Origin: Winogradskyella costae
GTDB lineage: Bacteria > Bacteroidota > Bacteroidia > Flavobacteriales > Flavobacteriaceae
Assembly: GCF_013403865.1 (NCBI RefSeq)
Contig: NZ_JABFDK010000001.1
Coordinates: 620,001 to 684,000, forward strand
Length of the DNA: 64,000 bases
Direction: 5' to 3'
The stretch's first letter is position 1. The number at the start of each line of letters is the position of its first letter. The position numbers and the translations under genes are program-made. Shown piece after piece: positions 10,383 through 21,100 of this stretch. The notes below the pieces were generated by a model. The model was not told the DNA's origin and did not search any database. It worked only from the letters and a program-made list of their open reading frames with translations.

Positions 10383-10415
10383 TTTGGAATTGTAGTTTTT
10401 GTATTGCAATATTTG
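10383..10415 (+). promoter_or_regulatory. Probable Bacteroidota sigma-A promoter for the SAM-riboswitch operon
   Basis: TTTG at 10383-10386 and AATATTTG at 10408-10415 match the Bacteroidota -33 TTTG and -7 TAnnTTTG elements, with one mismatch (A for T at the first base of the -7 element) and 21 nt between them. Transcription would begin about 25 nt before the riboswitch. Confidence 0.5.
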
Positions 10416-10445
10416 TGCTCACAAAGTTCAAACACTTACTGAAAT

Positions 10446-10565
10446 GTTATCAAGAAAGGCGGAGGGAATGACCCTATGAAGCCTTAGCAACCCTTAGATT
10501 TACTATGAAGGTGCTAAATTCTACTTAATTATTTGATTCATTAATCGAAAAATTGGATAGATAAC
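10446..10565 (+). promoter_or_regulatory. SAM-I (S-box) riboswitch aptamer
   Basis: The P1 stem pairs GTTATC (10446-10451) with GATAAC (10560-10565). Inside are the family hallmarks in order: AAGA then GGCGGAGGGA, the GACCC partner, ATGAA (pseudoknot loop), GCAACC (J3/P3), GGTGCTAAATTCTAC, and a final P4 hairpin around 10530-10555. These are the conserved core bases of the RF00162-type SAM aptamer. It lies 145 nt upstream of metY, which fits feedback by S-adenosylmethionine on direct-sulfhydrylation methionine synthesis. Confidence 0.93.
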
Positions 10566-10571
10566 TCAAGA

Positions 10572-10605
10572 CTAATTACCCATCTGTAATTAGCATTTTC
10601 TTTTT
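10572..10605 (+). terminator. Riboswitch expression platform: intrinsic terminator
   Basis: CTAATTAC (10572-10579) pairs perfectly with GTAATTAG (10586-10593) around a 6-nt loop, followed by CATTTTCTTTTTAAT. Its position 6 nt after P1 fits a SAM-dependent terminator. I did not resolve the competing antiterminator with confidence. The remaining roughly 100 nt before metY shows nothing else recognisable. Confidence 0.65.
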
Positions 10606-10710
10606 AATATTTTTCTATTAAGTACGCTTCACTCTTCGACTACGGTCAAGGAACAAAGAGGCTTATTTGGCTTTTGGTTTAATCATTTATTAACTCAAAA
10701 ACTTAGAAAA

Positions 10711-12009
10711 ATGAGTACACAAAAATTTGCAACACAAGCGTTGCACGCAGGTCACGACACAACTCAAACAGGAGGCACAAGAGCTGTTCCTATTTACCAA
10801 ACATCATCGTATGTTTTTAAAGATTCGGATGAAGCCGCAGGACGATTTAACCTTTCGGTCCCTGGCTTTATTTACACACGTTTAAATAACCCAACAAACG
10901 ACATTTTAGAGCAGCGATTAGCAGCACTAGAAGGCGGAATCGCAGCCGTTGCCACAGCATCTGGTACTGCAGCAATTTCCACTACACTTTTAACACTTTT
11001 AAGAGCTGGAGACCATATTGTTGCATCGAGCAGTTTGTACGGAGGAACGTACAACTTATTGAGTGTGACGTTACCAAGACATGGTATTACTACAACATTT
11101 GTAGACGCTTCTAACCCGGAAGAATTTGCAAAAGCTGCCCAAGAAAACACAAGAGCCTTTTTTGTAGAATCTTTAGGAAATCCGAAGTTAGACGTTTTAG
11201 ATCTTCAAGCAATTTCTACAGGAGCAAAAGCACATAAAGTACCATTAATTGTAGATAATACAGTAGCAACTCCTTATTTATTAAATCCGATTGCACACGG
11301 AGCAAACATTGTTATCCATTCTTTAACAAAATATATTACTGGTAACGGAACATCGCTTGGAGGTATTATCATTGATGCAGGTACCTTTGACTGGACCAAC
11401 GGAAAATTCCCTGAGTTCACAGAACCATCTGCAGGTTACCATGGTTTAGTGTACAGCGAAGCTATAGGACCAGCTGCATTTATTGCAAAAATTAGAATAG
11501 AAGGCTTACGAGATTATGGTGGAGCTTTAAGTCCGTTTAATGCGTTTCAAATTATTCAAGGTTTAGAAACTTTAGAATTACGTATTCTAAAACATAGTGA
11601 AAATGCGCTTGAATTAGCGACGTGGTTAGAATCTCAACCTGAAGTCAAATGGGTAAATTACCCAGGACTAGAGTCTAGCAAGTATAATACATTAGCTAAA
11701 AAATATTTACCAAAAGGTCAGAGTGGAGTGGTAACTTTTGGTGTTGACGGTGGCTACGAAGCTGCTAAAACTATTGCAGACACTACCAAATTATTCTCAT
11801 TGTTAGCTAATATTGGAGACACAAAATCTCTTATCATACATCCTGCAAGTACTACGCATCAACAATTAAGTGATGAAGCGCAAGAAACCACAGGAGTTAC
11901 TAAAGATTTAATTCGTTTATCTGTAGGTATTGAAAATATTGAAGATTTAAAAGATGATTTAAAAGAAGCTTTCGCTGTTGTAAAGCAGAAAAAAGCACTT
12001 CAGAATTAA
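10711..12009 (+). CDS. metY: O-acetylhomoserine sulfhydrylase (aminocarboxypropyltransferase)
   Basis: PLP enzyme of the Cys/Met-metabolism family that makes homocysteine directly from O-acetylhomoserine and sulfide. It is 432 residues, the usual length of the MetY branch and longer than cystathionine gamma-synthases. Seen are VPIYQTSSYVFKDSDEAAGRFN near residue 25, the PLP lysine Lys207 in SLTKYITGNGTSLGG, and the C-terminal SIGDTKSLIIHPAST-type segment (here NIGDTKSLIIHPAST). It is first in the riboswitch-controlled operon with osmC and metX, whose product supplies its substrate. Confidence 0.95.
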   Translation: MSTQKFATQALHAGHDTTQTGGTRAVPIYQTSSYVFKDSDEAAGRFNLSVPGFIYTRLNNPTNDILEQRLAALEGGIAAVATASGTAAISTTLLTLLRAGDHIVASSSLYGGTYNLLSVTLPRHGITTTFVDASNPEEFAKAAQENTRAFFVESLGNPKLDVLDLQAISTGAKAHKVPLIVDNTVATPYLLNPIAHGANIVIHSLTKYITGNGTSLGGIIIDAGTFDWTNGKFPEFTEPSAGYHGLVYSEAIGPAAFIAKIRIEGLRDYGGALSPFNAFQIIQGLETLELRILKHSENALELATWLESQPEVKWVNYPGLESSKYNTLAKKYLPKGQSGVVTFGVDGGYEAAKTIADTTKLFSLLANIGDTKSLIIHPASTTHQQLSDEAQETTGVTKDLIRLSVGIENIEDLKDDLKEAFAVVKQKKALQN

Positions 12010-12089
12010 AATTTAATTAATAGCGAAGTAGATGCCTTTGTAATGAAGGTGTCTACTTTAAATTTTCAAAAACTAAAACAGACGAATCA

Positions 12090-12542
12090 ATGAGTGATTT
12101 AAAATTCTCAGTTGTAGGCGAAAGTGCTTCTGCAACTCAATTTATAGGAAAAACAAGACAATTTACTTTAGTTGTAGACGAACCTGAAGCCTTAGGAGGC
12201 ACAGATGAAGATGCCAATCCGGTAGAATACATTTTAGCAGGCTTTGCTGGCTGCGCAAATGTTGTTGGACATCTAGTAGCCAAAGAATTAGGCTTCACAA
12301 TTAAAAATTTAAAGATTGAAGTGACAGGTGAATTAAATCCCGATCGATTCTTAGGTACCTCTACCAAAGAACGTGCAGGTTTTAAAACGATTAACCTCAA
12401 CCTCGTTCCAGAGACTGATGCTAGTATTGAAGTCTTAACAAAATGGCTTCAAATTGTGGAAGAACGCTGTCCTGTTAAAGATAATTTACAGAACAAAACA
12501 CCTTTAAAAATTTCCGTAGAAAAAGAATATACGGCTATATAA
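12090..12542 (+). CDS. OsmC family protein
   Basis: A 150-residue OsmC/Ohr-like protein. The two reactive-type cysteines are Cys55 in GFAGCANVVG and Cys127 in ERCPVKDNL, matching the OsmC thiol pair that reduces peroxides or binds persulfide-like species. It lies between metY and metX (81 nt after metY, 9 nt before metX) under the same SAM riboswitch. That suggests it handles a sulfur intermediate of direct sulfhydrylation or protects the thiol products. The specific function is inference. Confidence 0.9.
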   Translation: MSDLKFSVVGESASATQFIGKTRQFTLVVDEPEALGGTDEDANPVEYILAGFAGCANVVGHLVAKELGFTIKNLKIEVTGELNPDRFLGTSTKERAGFKTINLNLVPETDASIEVLTKWLQIVEERCPVKDNLQNKTPLKISVEKEYTAI

Positions 12543-12551
12543 AAATTTGTA

Positions 12552-13559
12552 ATGGCACATTTACACTATATAACACTAAATAATTACACAGCCGAAAGTG
12601 GTAAGACAATCAGCGTAAAATTGTCTTACCAAACTTTTGGTAAAACGCTACATTCTGCTCCCATAATTTTAGTCAACCATGCCCTTACTGGAAATTCTAA
12701 CGTGATTGGAGATAACGGTTGGTGGAATGATATTATTGGTGAAGACAAATGCATAAACACAAATAATTACACCATTTTAGCATTCAATATTCTTGGTAAC
12801 GGCTATGATAATTTAGCTGAAAACATTATAGAAAATTATAAAGATTTTACAGCAAGAGATATTGCAAAACTATTTGCATTAGCTATAGAACAATTAGAGA
12901 TTCAAGACTTATTCGCTGTTATTGGAGGATCTGTTGGAGGTGGTATAGCATGGGAATTAGCAGCATTAAAACCATGTTTAATTCAACATTTAATCCCTAT
13001 TGCGACCGATTGGAAATCGACGGATTGGGTGATTGCTAATTGCCACATCCAAGATGCTTTACTAAATAACTCCTCAAAACCTTTAGCGGATGCAAGAATG
13101 CATGCTATGACCTTGTATCGCACACCAGAATCTTTAACTCAAAAATTTGAACGTACCAAGAAAAATGATGCACTTTATAATATTGAATCTTGGTTGAGTT
13201 ATCACGGTAATGCACTCGAAAATCGTTTTCAAGTAGCCGCTTATAAATTGATGAATCAGATTTTGCGTACTATAGATATTACAAGAAATAGAACTGAATT
13301 CATAGACGTCGCTTCAAAAATTGAAGGAGACATACATATCATTACAATTAATTCGGATTTGTTTTTTAAAGCTGATGAAAATTGGAACACGTTTGTTGAC
13401 TTAAAAAGTGTGAAAGACAATGTACATATCCACGAAATTAAATCCATACATGGACACGATGCTTTCTTAATAGAATTTGATCAATTGGCACGTTTTTTAA
13501 AACCTATTTTTTCAACGCAATTAAAAGAAAAAGAAAAGCTAGAACAGCAAGTTGCCTAA
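12552..13559 (+). CDS. metX: Homoserine O-acetyltransferase (alpha/beta-hydrolase fold)
   Basis: MetX-type enzyme of 335 residues that acylates homoserine with acetyl-CoA. Seen are LVNHALTGNSNV near residue 40 (oxyanion region), the nucleophile elbow GGSVGGG with Ser127, and the C-terminal HGHDAFLIE block (His300/His302), where the catalytic His of this family lies. It ends the metY-osmC-metX unit and is followed by a strong terminator. A plain alpha/beta hydrolase is the alternative, but the neighbours and GHDAFL motif favour MetX. Acetyl versus succinyl specificity is not determined here, though MetY partners favour acetyl. Confidence 0.92.
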   Translation: MAHLHYITLNNYTAESGKTISVKLSYQTFGKTLHSAPIILVNHALTGNSNVIGDNGWWNDIIGEDKCINTNNYTILAFNILGNGYDNLAENIIENYKDFTARDIAKLFALAIEQLEIQDLFAVIGGSVGGGIAWELAALKPCLIQHLIPIATDWKSTDWVIANCHIQDALLNNSSKPLADARMHAMTLYRTPESLTQKFERTKKNDALYNIESWLSYHGNALENRFQVAAYKLMNQILRTIDITRNRTEFIDVASKIEGDIHIITINSDLFFKADENWNTFVDLKSVKDNVHIHEIKSIHGHDAFLIEFDQLARFLKPIFSTQLKEKEKLEQQVA

Positions 13560-13581
13560 ACCAACTATGCTGTTTTTTAAT

Positions 13582-13611
13582 AAAAAGCCGAACGACACGT
13601 TCGGCTTTTTT
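13582..13611 (+). terminator. Intrinsic terminator after metX
   Basis: A 13-bp perfect stem (13582-13594 with 13598-13610) around an ACA loop. The arms begin with AAAAA and end with six T residues. It is the strongest terminator in the window and ends the methionine operon. Confidence 0.92.
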
Positions 13612-13653
13612 AATTTTAAGACCATGTATTTTTAGTATATTTAAAACAAAAAC

Positions 13654-15000
13654 ATGGCTTCAGAGACTTTAAATTATAAATACAATTCCCAATCGTGCAT
13701 AACATCTACAAAAGGAAAAGAAAATTTATTACTCTCAAAGTTTAACGAAGTAGAAAAAGGCAATTCACCTTGTTTTTTCTGGGGAAAACTGAATAACCCT
13801 TACGAATTATCGCGCTGTTTAATCACGCTTTCCAATACCGTTCAATCCAGTTTTAATCTGTCACCTTTTCAATTAGCTTTATTAAAAGATCCAATTGTCA
13901 CTGCTGGAAACAATCAAATTCGATTCGAAGGTTTTTCGCATTGTGCTGGTGTTTATGCTAGAGTTGATGTTTTAGAAAACGGACAAGATGGTGAATTTAT
14001 TGAAAACGGAACCACCAACGTCGATTTCAACACTCCCTTAATTTCCGAATTAGGAAAAATAAAGAAGAACGACGACCTCGTTTTGTCTGTTGGAGAAAAA
14101 GAAGTCGGTTTTCATAAAGAAGGTGAAAGTTTTATAGAGCGCAAAGTACCTTTACCAAGTAAATGGATTAAAGGCTTAACAACCGTTCAACATTATTTTT
14201 CAGAATCAGATTATGCGTTATCCTTAAATAAAATTCAGGCACTTCAATTATTTAAAACCATTCCTAACGGCAAAGTTAAAACCGATTATTTTTTAATTAA
14301 ACGCGGCAGCAAATACTTGTTCAGCCCTTTAAAGTCGAATTCTGCCGTTTGCATCGGAGGTATTCATCGTCTAAAATTATTACAGCCTTTAATTCCTTTA
14401 ATTAATGAGATGAAAATCTATCCTCAAAAGGATATGCAATCGGTGACATTCATTTTGTGTTTTAACGACTTAAATTTTGTGTTTTCAATTTCAAGAGATT
14501 TTTGGCGTGGTTTTTCTGGAGAAGGAGCGGCTTTAGAAGCTTTAATAGAAGATCTTCCTGAAAATTTAATAAAGGCTTTTGATAATTATTCTTATACCAA
14601 TCAAACCTTCAATCCTACCTTAATGTCTTTTGAAGAACATATTGATGTGTCTAAAATCGATAAGCTAGCAACCAAACTATCAGCCATGGGATTATTAGGT
14701 TACGATCTAGAAAACAACGGTTTCTTTTACCGACGACTACCTTTTGAATTAGATAGAATCATGTCTTTAAACCCGCGACTTAAAGGTGCTGAAAAATTAC
14801 TTTTAGAGGGTAAAGTTGAAATTATCTTAAAAAAAGACAATGAAATTGAAGCTAGAGTTGAAGGTTCTGGGGTTCAACATTATGTTATCATAAAAGGAGA
14901 TACACAAAAATGTACGTGTACATGGTTTAGTAAAAATCAAGGCGAGCGTGGAGCTTGCAAACATATTTTAGCCGTAAAGAAAAAAGCAAAAGACAACTAG
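13654..15000 (+). CDS. SWIM zinc-finger protein
   Basis: A 448-residue cytoplasmic protein. The C-terminal end has the SWIM motif CxC-x12-CxH (Cys420, Cys422, Cys435, His437), a zinc-binding module used for DNA or protein contacts. The upstream 400 residues are not recognised. It contains several short beta-rich stretches and no catalytic signature that I can see. It is followed after 1 nt by a 985-residue protein, so the two are almost certainly co-translated and probably act together. Pairs of a SWIM protein and a large helical protein recur in bacteria, but their job is not known to me. Confidence 0.88.
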   Translation: MASETLNYKYNSQSCITSTKGKENLLLSKFNEVEKGNSPCFFWGKLNNPYELSRCLITLSNTVQSSFNLSPFQLALLKDPIVTAGNNQIRFEGFSHCAGVYARVDVLENGQDGEFIENGTTNVDFNTPLISELGKIKKNDDLVLSVGEKEVGFHKEGESFIERKVPLPSKWIKGLTTVQHYFSESDYALSLNKIQALQLFKTIPNGKVKTDYFLIKRGSKYLFSPLKSNSAVCIGGIHRLKLLQPLIPLINEMKIYPQKDMQSVTFILCFNDLNFVFSISRDFWRGFSGEGAALEALIEDLPENLIKAFDNYSYTNQTFNPTLMSFEEHIDVSKIDKLATKLSAMGLLGYDLENNGFFYRRLPFELDRIMSLNPRLKGAEKLLLEGKVEIILKKDNEIEARVEGSGVQHYVIIKGDTQKCTCTWFSKNQGERGACKHILAVKKKAKDN

Positions 15001-15001
15001 T

Positions 15002-17959
15002 ATGCTAAGCCAACAAATTGAAGCTATTGTAGAAAAAGAAGGAGATATTATTCCGCTTTTAAAAAGTTTAACACCAACTCAAAAACGCGAACTTGTTCCT
15101 TTTCTCAAAACATTGAGAACGAAAATTTTTGAGCGTTATGATATTCATGATAAGACAAAATGGGGAGTGTCTTATTCATCAAAGCCTGTGCATTCACAAG
15201 CTAAAATGGATATTGTAGATAAAGCTTGCTATGTGTGTTTCAACAAAACAGACACTAAAAAAGCATTTTTTCAGGTGAGTAGGCTTTCTATAAGTAACGA
15301 TTATCTCGAGAACATCATTCCTTGGTATAAACCCAAATGGTTTGGCGATTTAATAAATGACGAAATGCCTTGGGATTTAACCTATGAAAAACTCATGGAT
15401 TTAGCTCAAAAAGAATTATTTGAACCTTCACAAGCTTTAATATTAGCCAGATTGCCTAATGCCATCGTTGAAAGCTCATGGAATAACAACGTGAATAAAA
15501 GTATTTACAAACCTGAAGTTTTACTAAAACACAAAACAACTTTAGACCAACATATCTGGTTTTTATTTGAAGAAGCATCTGGAATCAACAACTATTACAA
15601 TTATTTACACTTAGATAATTACAAAGGAGGCAATGACATTTGGATTGACACGTTTGTAAATTTAACAGCAACCGAAAAGCTTGATAGACACAAAGTTTTA
15701 ATAGCCACACTATACACCTCAACAAAAGGATTTAATAAAACATTAAGCGGCTGGTTTGCGGAATTATTATTAAAACTAAATCCAACTTTAGAGGAAGTTC
15801 TAAGTTTACAAGACGCCTTTTTTGCGGCACTGAACTCGCCACATTCCAAAGTGGTTAATTCCGTTTTAAAATATTTTAAAGTTGCCGCAACTCACAAAAT
15901 TTTTAAGCATGCCATTTTCATAGAAAATGCATCAATACTTTTAAATTCTGAAACAAAATCTGTGGTGACTTCCACATTAATGATTTTAGATAAAATTGCA
16001 AAAACTCATAAAACGTTGCAAAATTCAGTGTGCTTAAAAACCACAGAAGCTTTAATAAATGTCGATGAAAAAATACAGATAAGAGCCGCTAAGATTATTG
16101 AAAAATATGGCAAGCCTAAGAATGAAGAATTAGTAGATGAAATTAGCATGTATGCAGATAATTTATTGCATAATTCTAAAGACTTACTAAAAGATTACCT
16201 CGTTGCTGAAACAGAGCAAAACGGCAATATAGAGGAACCTGAAACCATAGAACTCACTAACGTTTTAGCTAACGACAATAAAATTAAAACCTATAACACG
16301 TTTGACGAGCTCATCTTTTTTGTGAGTCAGGCCATTGACAATAACGAGGTCTACCATATCGATTTATTGCTAAGTTATTTACCAAAACTCAATGTACTTT
16401 TAGACAAAACGAATGTTGAAAAACTAGAACCGATTTTTAAACGCGCTTTAGATTTGTCTTTAAGTTATGATTGGAATAGCCAAATAGGAAACCTTGAACA
16501 TGAGGCTGCCTATTATATCAATGATTTTTCTGAAATTCTGATAAAACGGTTTCCCATTGAACTTACCAGTTTTAAAAAGAAAAAGCAATCTAAAATTCAA
16601 AAACTTAAGGATGATAAATTCTACTCTAGTCACCATAAGGAAAATTTAAAACCTATAGAACAGCAAAGCATTCCGGATTACATTTATCAAATTCACCATG
16701 CGTTGCTTATACAATCTAAATCATTTATTCAAAAAAATGCAACTTTAGATTTACTTTCTAAACCCACGCATGCGCCTTGTTGGATAGACCCAACAACATT
16801 AATTGAACGAATAGTAGCTTACGAAAAACAGAGCGAAACCATTATCCTTTATGATTTTCAAATTGCTATGAGTCGATTGCCTTTTAATTATAATCCTGAA
16901 AATATTTCAAATCAGATTGAACTCATCACAGATTTTGAACTTAGACAAGTACTCAAATACCATTTTAATTTCATTAAACTTGAAGATGTTAAACTCACTC
17001 AACCTGAATTATGGTTACAATCTGTACTCATAAAAAACAATAAAAATGAACTCGATTATTTTCAAAATAAGCTTTCAACCAATCTAAGAAAAGAGATAGG
17101 GAATTACACTTGGGATTGTAAACTAAGAGATCATTATTACTTGGAATACGATTACCCTTCGCAAAAACAAATCCGAAAGAAAACCATAAAGAAAGAGTTA
17201 AAACTTCATGATTTTCATGCTCAAAAAAAAGGACCTGAATCACTGTTAGATAATCTGAAAGGAATTTTTAAGTTCAATAAAAACACCGTCAAAATAAAAA
17301 GCATTTACAGTTTTATGTATTTCAAAAAACAGAAATACTATACGACCATTCAGCCTCACGACGATATTAAATTCTTGTATTTATCACCAAATAACCCAAG
17401 CATGTTATTAAGTCAGGTGGTGCATTACAACTTAAAAGAATCAACGTTTTGGGATGAATCGAGCAAAAAAAACATGATTAATCTGCTCAAAGGCCTATAT
17501 AACATTTGGAATCGGCCGGATTATAATGAAGGTGCCTATTTATTTTTAGCTACAGGTCTTTTATGTAGTGATAAAATATCGCGAGAATTGGCGGCCGAAA
17601 TTTGGATTAAAGCCAATTACGAAACCACATTAGATAATAATTTATTAGGAAGTTTTATCGGACGATTAGAAGCTGGCGAATACGCTCCATTAAAAAGATT
17701 CACGGATTTATTAACTAATAATTTATTTAATATTTCTAAAACACATAATGACTTTTTGTTTCAACTTTTAAGTTCTGCTGTTAAAGAAATGAATGACATT
17801 CCTATTCGTGGCAGTAAAAAATTATTAGAGATTTTACTAGAACTTAAGCACAGCTCTAATGCAGCTAAACTTGAAGATTCAACAAAAGAAAAATTACTTA
17901 AATGGCAAAACGTAGCTTCCGTAAAACCAGTGATTAAAAAAATATTAGATATTAAATAA
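15002..17959 (+). CDS. Large helical protein partnered with the SWIM protein, function unknown
   Basis: A 985-residue protein without signal peptide or membrane helices. It begins with a Leu/Lys-rich helical segment (LLKSLTPTQKRELVPFLKTL). The middle has HEAT-like helix pairs, such as the block around TSTLMILDKIAKTHKTL and the following INVDEKIQIRAAKIIEKYG. No nucleotide-binding or nuclease motif is visible. I suspect the family called DUF6493, from memory only. The ATG lies 1 nt after the SWIM gene stop, so expression is coupled. A 189-nt gap without features follows before tamB. Confidence 0.82.
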   Translation: MLSQQIEAIVEKEGDIIPLLKSLTPTQKRELVPFLKTLRTKIFERYDIHDKTKWGVSYSSKPVHSQAKMDIVDKACYVCFNKTDTKKAFFQVSRLSISNDYLENIIPWYKPKWFGDLINDEMPWDLTYEKLMDLAQKELFEPSQALILARLPNAIVESSWNNNVNKSIYKPEVLLKHKTTLDQHIWFLFEEASGINNYYNYLHLDNYKGGNDIWIDTFVNLTATEKLDRHKVLIATLYTSTKGFNKTLSGWFAELLLKLNPTLEEVLSLQDAFFAALNSPHSKVVNSVLKYFKVAATHKIFKHAIFIENASILLNSETKSVVTSTLMILDKIAKTHKTLQNSVCLKTTEALINVDEKIQIRAAKIIEKYGKPKNEELVDEISMYADNLLHNSKDLLKDYLVAETEQNGNIEEPETIELTNVLANDNKIKTYNTFDELIFFVSQAIDNNEVYHIDLLLSYLPKLNVLLDKTNVEKLEPIFKRALDLSLSYDWNSQIGNLEHEAAYYINDFSEILIKRFPIELTSFKKKKQSKIQKLKDDKFYSSHHKENLKPIEQQSIPDYIYQIHHALLIQSKSFIQKNATLDLLSKPTHAPCWIDPTTLIERIVAYEKQSETIILYDFQIAMSRLPFNYNPENISNQIELITDFELRQVLKYHFNFIKLEDVKLTQPELWLQSVLIKNNKNELDYFQNKLSTNLRKEIGNYTWDCKLRDHYYLEYDYPSQKQIRKKTIKKELKLHDFHAQKKGPESLLDNLKGIFKFNKNTVKIKSIYSFMYFKKQKYYTTIQPHDDIKFLYLSPNNPSMLLSQVVHYNLKESTFWDESSKKNMINLLKGLYNIWNRPDYNEGAYLFLATGLLCSDKISRELAAEIWIKANYETTLDNNLLGSFIGRLEAGEYAPLKRFTDLLTNNLFNISKTHNDFLFQLLSSAVKEMNDIPIRGSKKLLEILLELKHSSNAAKLEDSTKEKLLKWQNVASVKPVIKKILDIK

Positions 17960-18148
17960 GTGGGGTAAAACACACCAAATATTTACACAAACCTAATTAC
18001 ACCCATGACAATCAGCTAATTAATACAGTTACACAAATATACATCAGCTTTATTAACCCTTCAATTTTAGTTAAAAATAAACGTGTGAGCGTTAATATTC
18101 TTAGCAATAACGACAATTGTAATACTTTTACTCGTATATTTTTACGTA

Positions 18149-21100
18149 TTGAATAAGACAGAAGACACAGCACCCCAAATACCAAGAAAACGAAAGTTTC
18201 GTTGGCTTCGCAGAACATTACGCGTTCTGTTAGGCATTCTTGTGTTTTTATTTTTGGTGATTCTTTTTGTTCGCAGTCCTTGGGGACAATCTATTATCGT
18301 AGATAAAGCTGTCAATTTCGTCGCTGATAAAACAGGAACTAAAGTTGCCATAGAAAAACTTTTTATCACATTTGATGGAGATGTACAACTCGATGGTCTG
18401 TATCTCGAAGACATTAAGGGTGATACTCTCGTCTATTCCAAATCCCTTGAAGCTAATATTCCATTATGGAAAATGATACGCGGAGAAGGCGTTGGTGTTG
18501 ATGCTTTAGATTGGGATGGTTTACGTGCCAATATTATTAGAAAAGATAGTATTACAGGTTATAATTTTCAGTTCTTAATTGATGCTTTTGCCACAACAGA
18601 TACGACAACCGTTGAAACAGACACCACCTCTACTCCATTGAATCTCGTAATTGGCAGCTTAAATTTCAATAATTTCGATATTGTTTTTGATGATGCGGTT
18701 GCAGGCATCGATTCTAGATTTAAAATTGGCGAATTGAAAGCCGATATGGAAACCACCAATATTGAGGACATGATTTTTGAGGCTTCAGATATTGAGTTGA
18801 ATAATGCTAACATTAAATTCATACAAAAGCCTGCTGCCATTGACACTACATCCTCTGACGCTCCATTACCAAAATTAGTTTTCGAAAATATAGCGCTCAA
18901 TAATGTGGTTGCCTATTACGAATCACAACCCGATCGATTAATTGCAGATGTCGATATTTCAGAATTTGAAACACAATCACCGAATATAAATTTAGCGGAT
19001 AGTGATTTCCGTCTTAAAAAAATCACGCTTAAAAATTCAAGAATTAGCTTAACAACCGAAGCTGAAATTAATGGTTTAGCTCCAAAAATTAAAGACGTTA
19101 CTGAAGATTCAAAAACAAATAACAATAGTTTTGAATGGCCTCAACTAAATGTTAATGTTGCGGCAATTGATTTTGAAAACAACACTATCGATTATCGTGT
19201 AGGCAATGCAAAACCGACAAAAGACGTATTCAATCCTGATGCGATTGCACTGACAAATTTCACACTTCAAGCGAAGGACATTTTATTAAAAGATAAAAAC
19301 GCAACTCTGAATTTAGAGCAGCTCAACTTTAATGAAGCTTCAGGATTAAACCTAAATCAATTGGCTGTCAATTTCAACGCAACAGACCAAAACATGCGTT
19401 TAGACGATTTGAAATTTAAATTAAATAATAATTCAATTTCAGGTTATGCACACTTAGAGTATCAATCACTTTCAAAATTAATAGACGCGCCTGAAACCAC
19501 TAAAGTCAACTTAAACTTACCGTCGTTTCAACTTTCACTAACAGAGATATTCAAATTTCAACCCGATTTAAAAAATAACGAATACCTCAATAAATTAAGC
19601 AAAAAACTAGTTTTAGGAAACTTAAATGCTTCTGGAACTTTAGCTTCAATAAACTTAAATAAAGCCGAGCTTAATTGGGGAAATTCAACACGAATTTCAA
19701 CCAACGGAACGCTTCAAAATATAACAGACACCGAAACACTGGCCTTTAACATTCCACAATTTACTGCAGTTACAAAACGATCAGATTTAATTCAGTTTGT
19801 TAGTGAAAACGATTTGGGAGTTAGCTTACCTAATGATGTAAAGTTTGTTGCACAATTTAAAGGGAATCTTGAGGATATTTCTGCTAAAGCCAAATTAACC
19901 ACAACACAAGGAATCGCGACTGTTGATGGGAATTATAAAAACACGGAATCAATTGCTTTTAACGCTGATATTAGTATTGACGATTACAAGATAAATGAAT
20001 TACTAAACAACCCACAATTTGGCGCATTAAGTCTTAACATTACATCACAAGGAAGTGGCAGCACCATCAATACGCTTAATGCCAATTTAGAAGCGAAAAT
20101 TTCCGAATTCCAACTAAATAATTATGACATTAAAGATCTTAATATTAGCGGAGATATTGTCAATGGTGCAGGAAATATTAATTCAAAATATAAAGACGAC
20201 AATCTCAACGCGACTTTAGAAGCTTATGTCGTTTTAGATTCTATAAACCCTGAGATTAAAGTAAATCTCAATGTTATTGGTGCCAATTTAGAAGCACTCG
20301 GTTTAATGCAGCGTAATGTTAAAACAGCAATGCATATTAACGCCAGTTTTAAAGGTAATGCAGACAGCTATGACGCCAGTGCAAAAATGAACGATGGTGT
20401 TGTCGTTTATGACAATAGAAGTTATTTAATTGGCGACTTAGATGCCGTTGCGCATGTAGATAATGATACAACTTCTGTAACACTTCAAAATAAAATAATA
20501 AATTTAAATCTACAATCTAACACCAATCCTCAAACCTTTAGCAAAGCGATACAAAGACATATACAAAGCTATTTTTATAGAGATGAAAATGTATCAGATA
20601 CCATTACAGATTTTGTAAACTTAAAACTTGAAGGCAAAATTGCTGAATCGTCTTTACTCAATGACGTCTTTTTGGTCAATGTAAAGGACATGGATACAAT
20701 TGATATAGCTGTCGATTTTAATGAAAAAGCACGAATTTTTAAAGCAAACATCACCGCTCCACACCTTAATTATAGCGGAAACACCTTAGACAGTCTTGCG
20801 TTTTCAATGAATACAGACCAAAAAAATTTCAACTTTAATTTTGGTTTTAATAATATCAATGCTGGTCCTTTAGACATTCCGAAAACGGTGATTACAGGTA
20901 AACAAACGAATCATGAATTAGCACTCAATTTTTCAGGCTATTACGACGATGAAACTTTAATGAATGTCAATACTAAAATCACAGGTAATCGTGAACAATT
21001 ACGATTTACAGTGAATCCTGATAGTTTAATTTTGAATAAAGAAAAGTGGATCATTCCATCAGCCAATGAAATGATTCTAACAGACAAAAATCTTGAGTTT

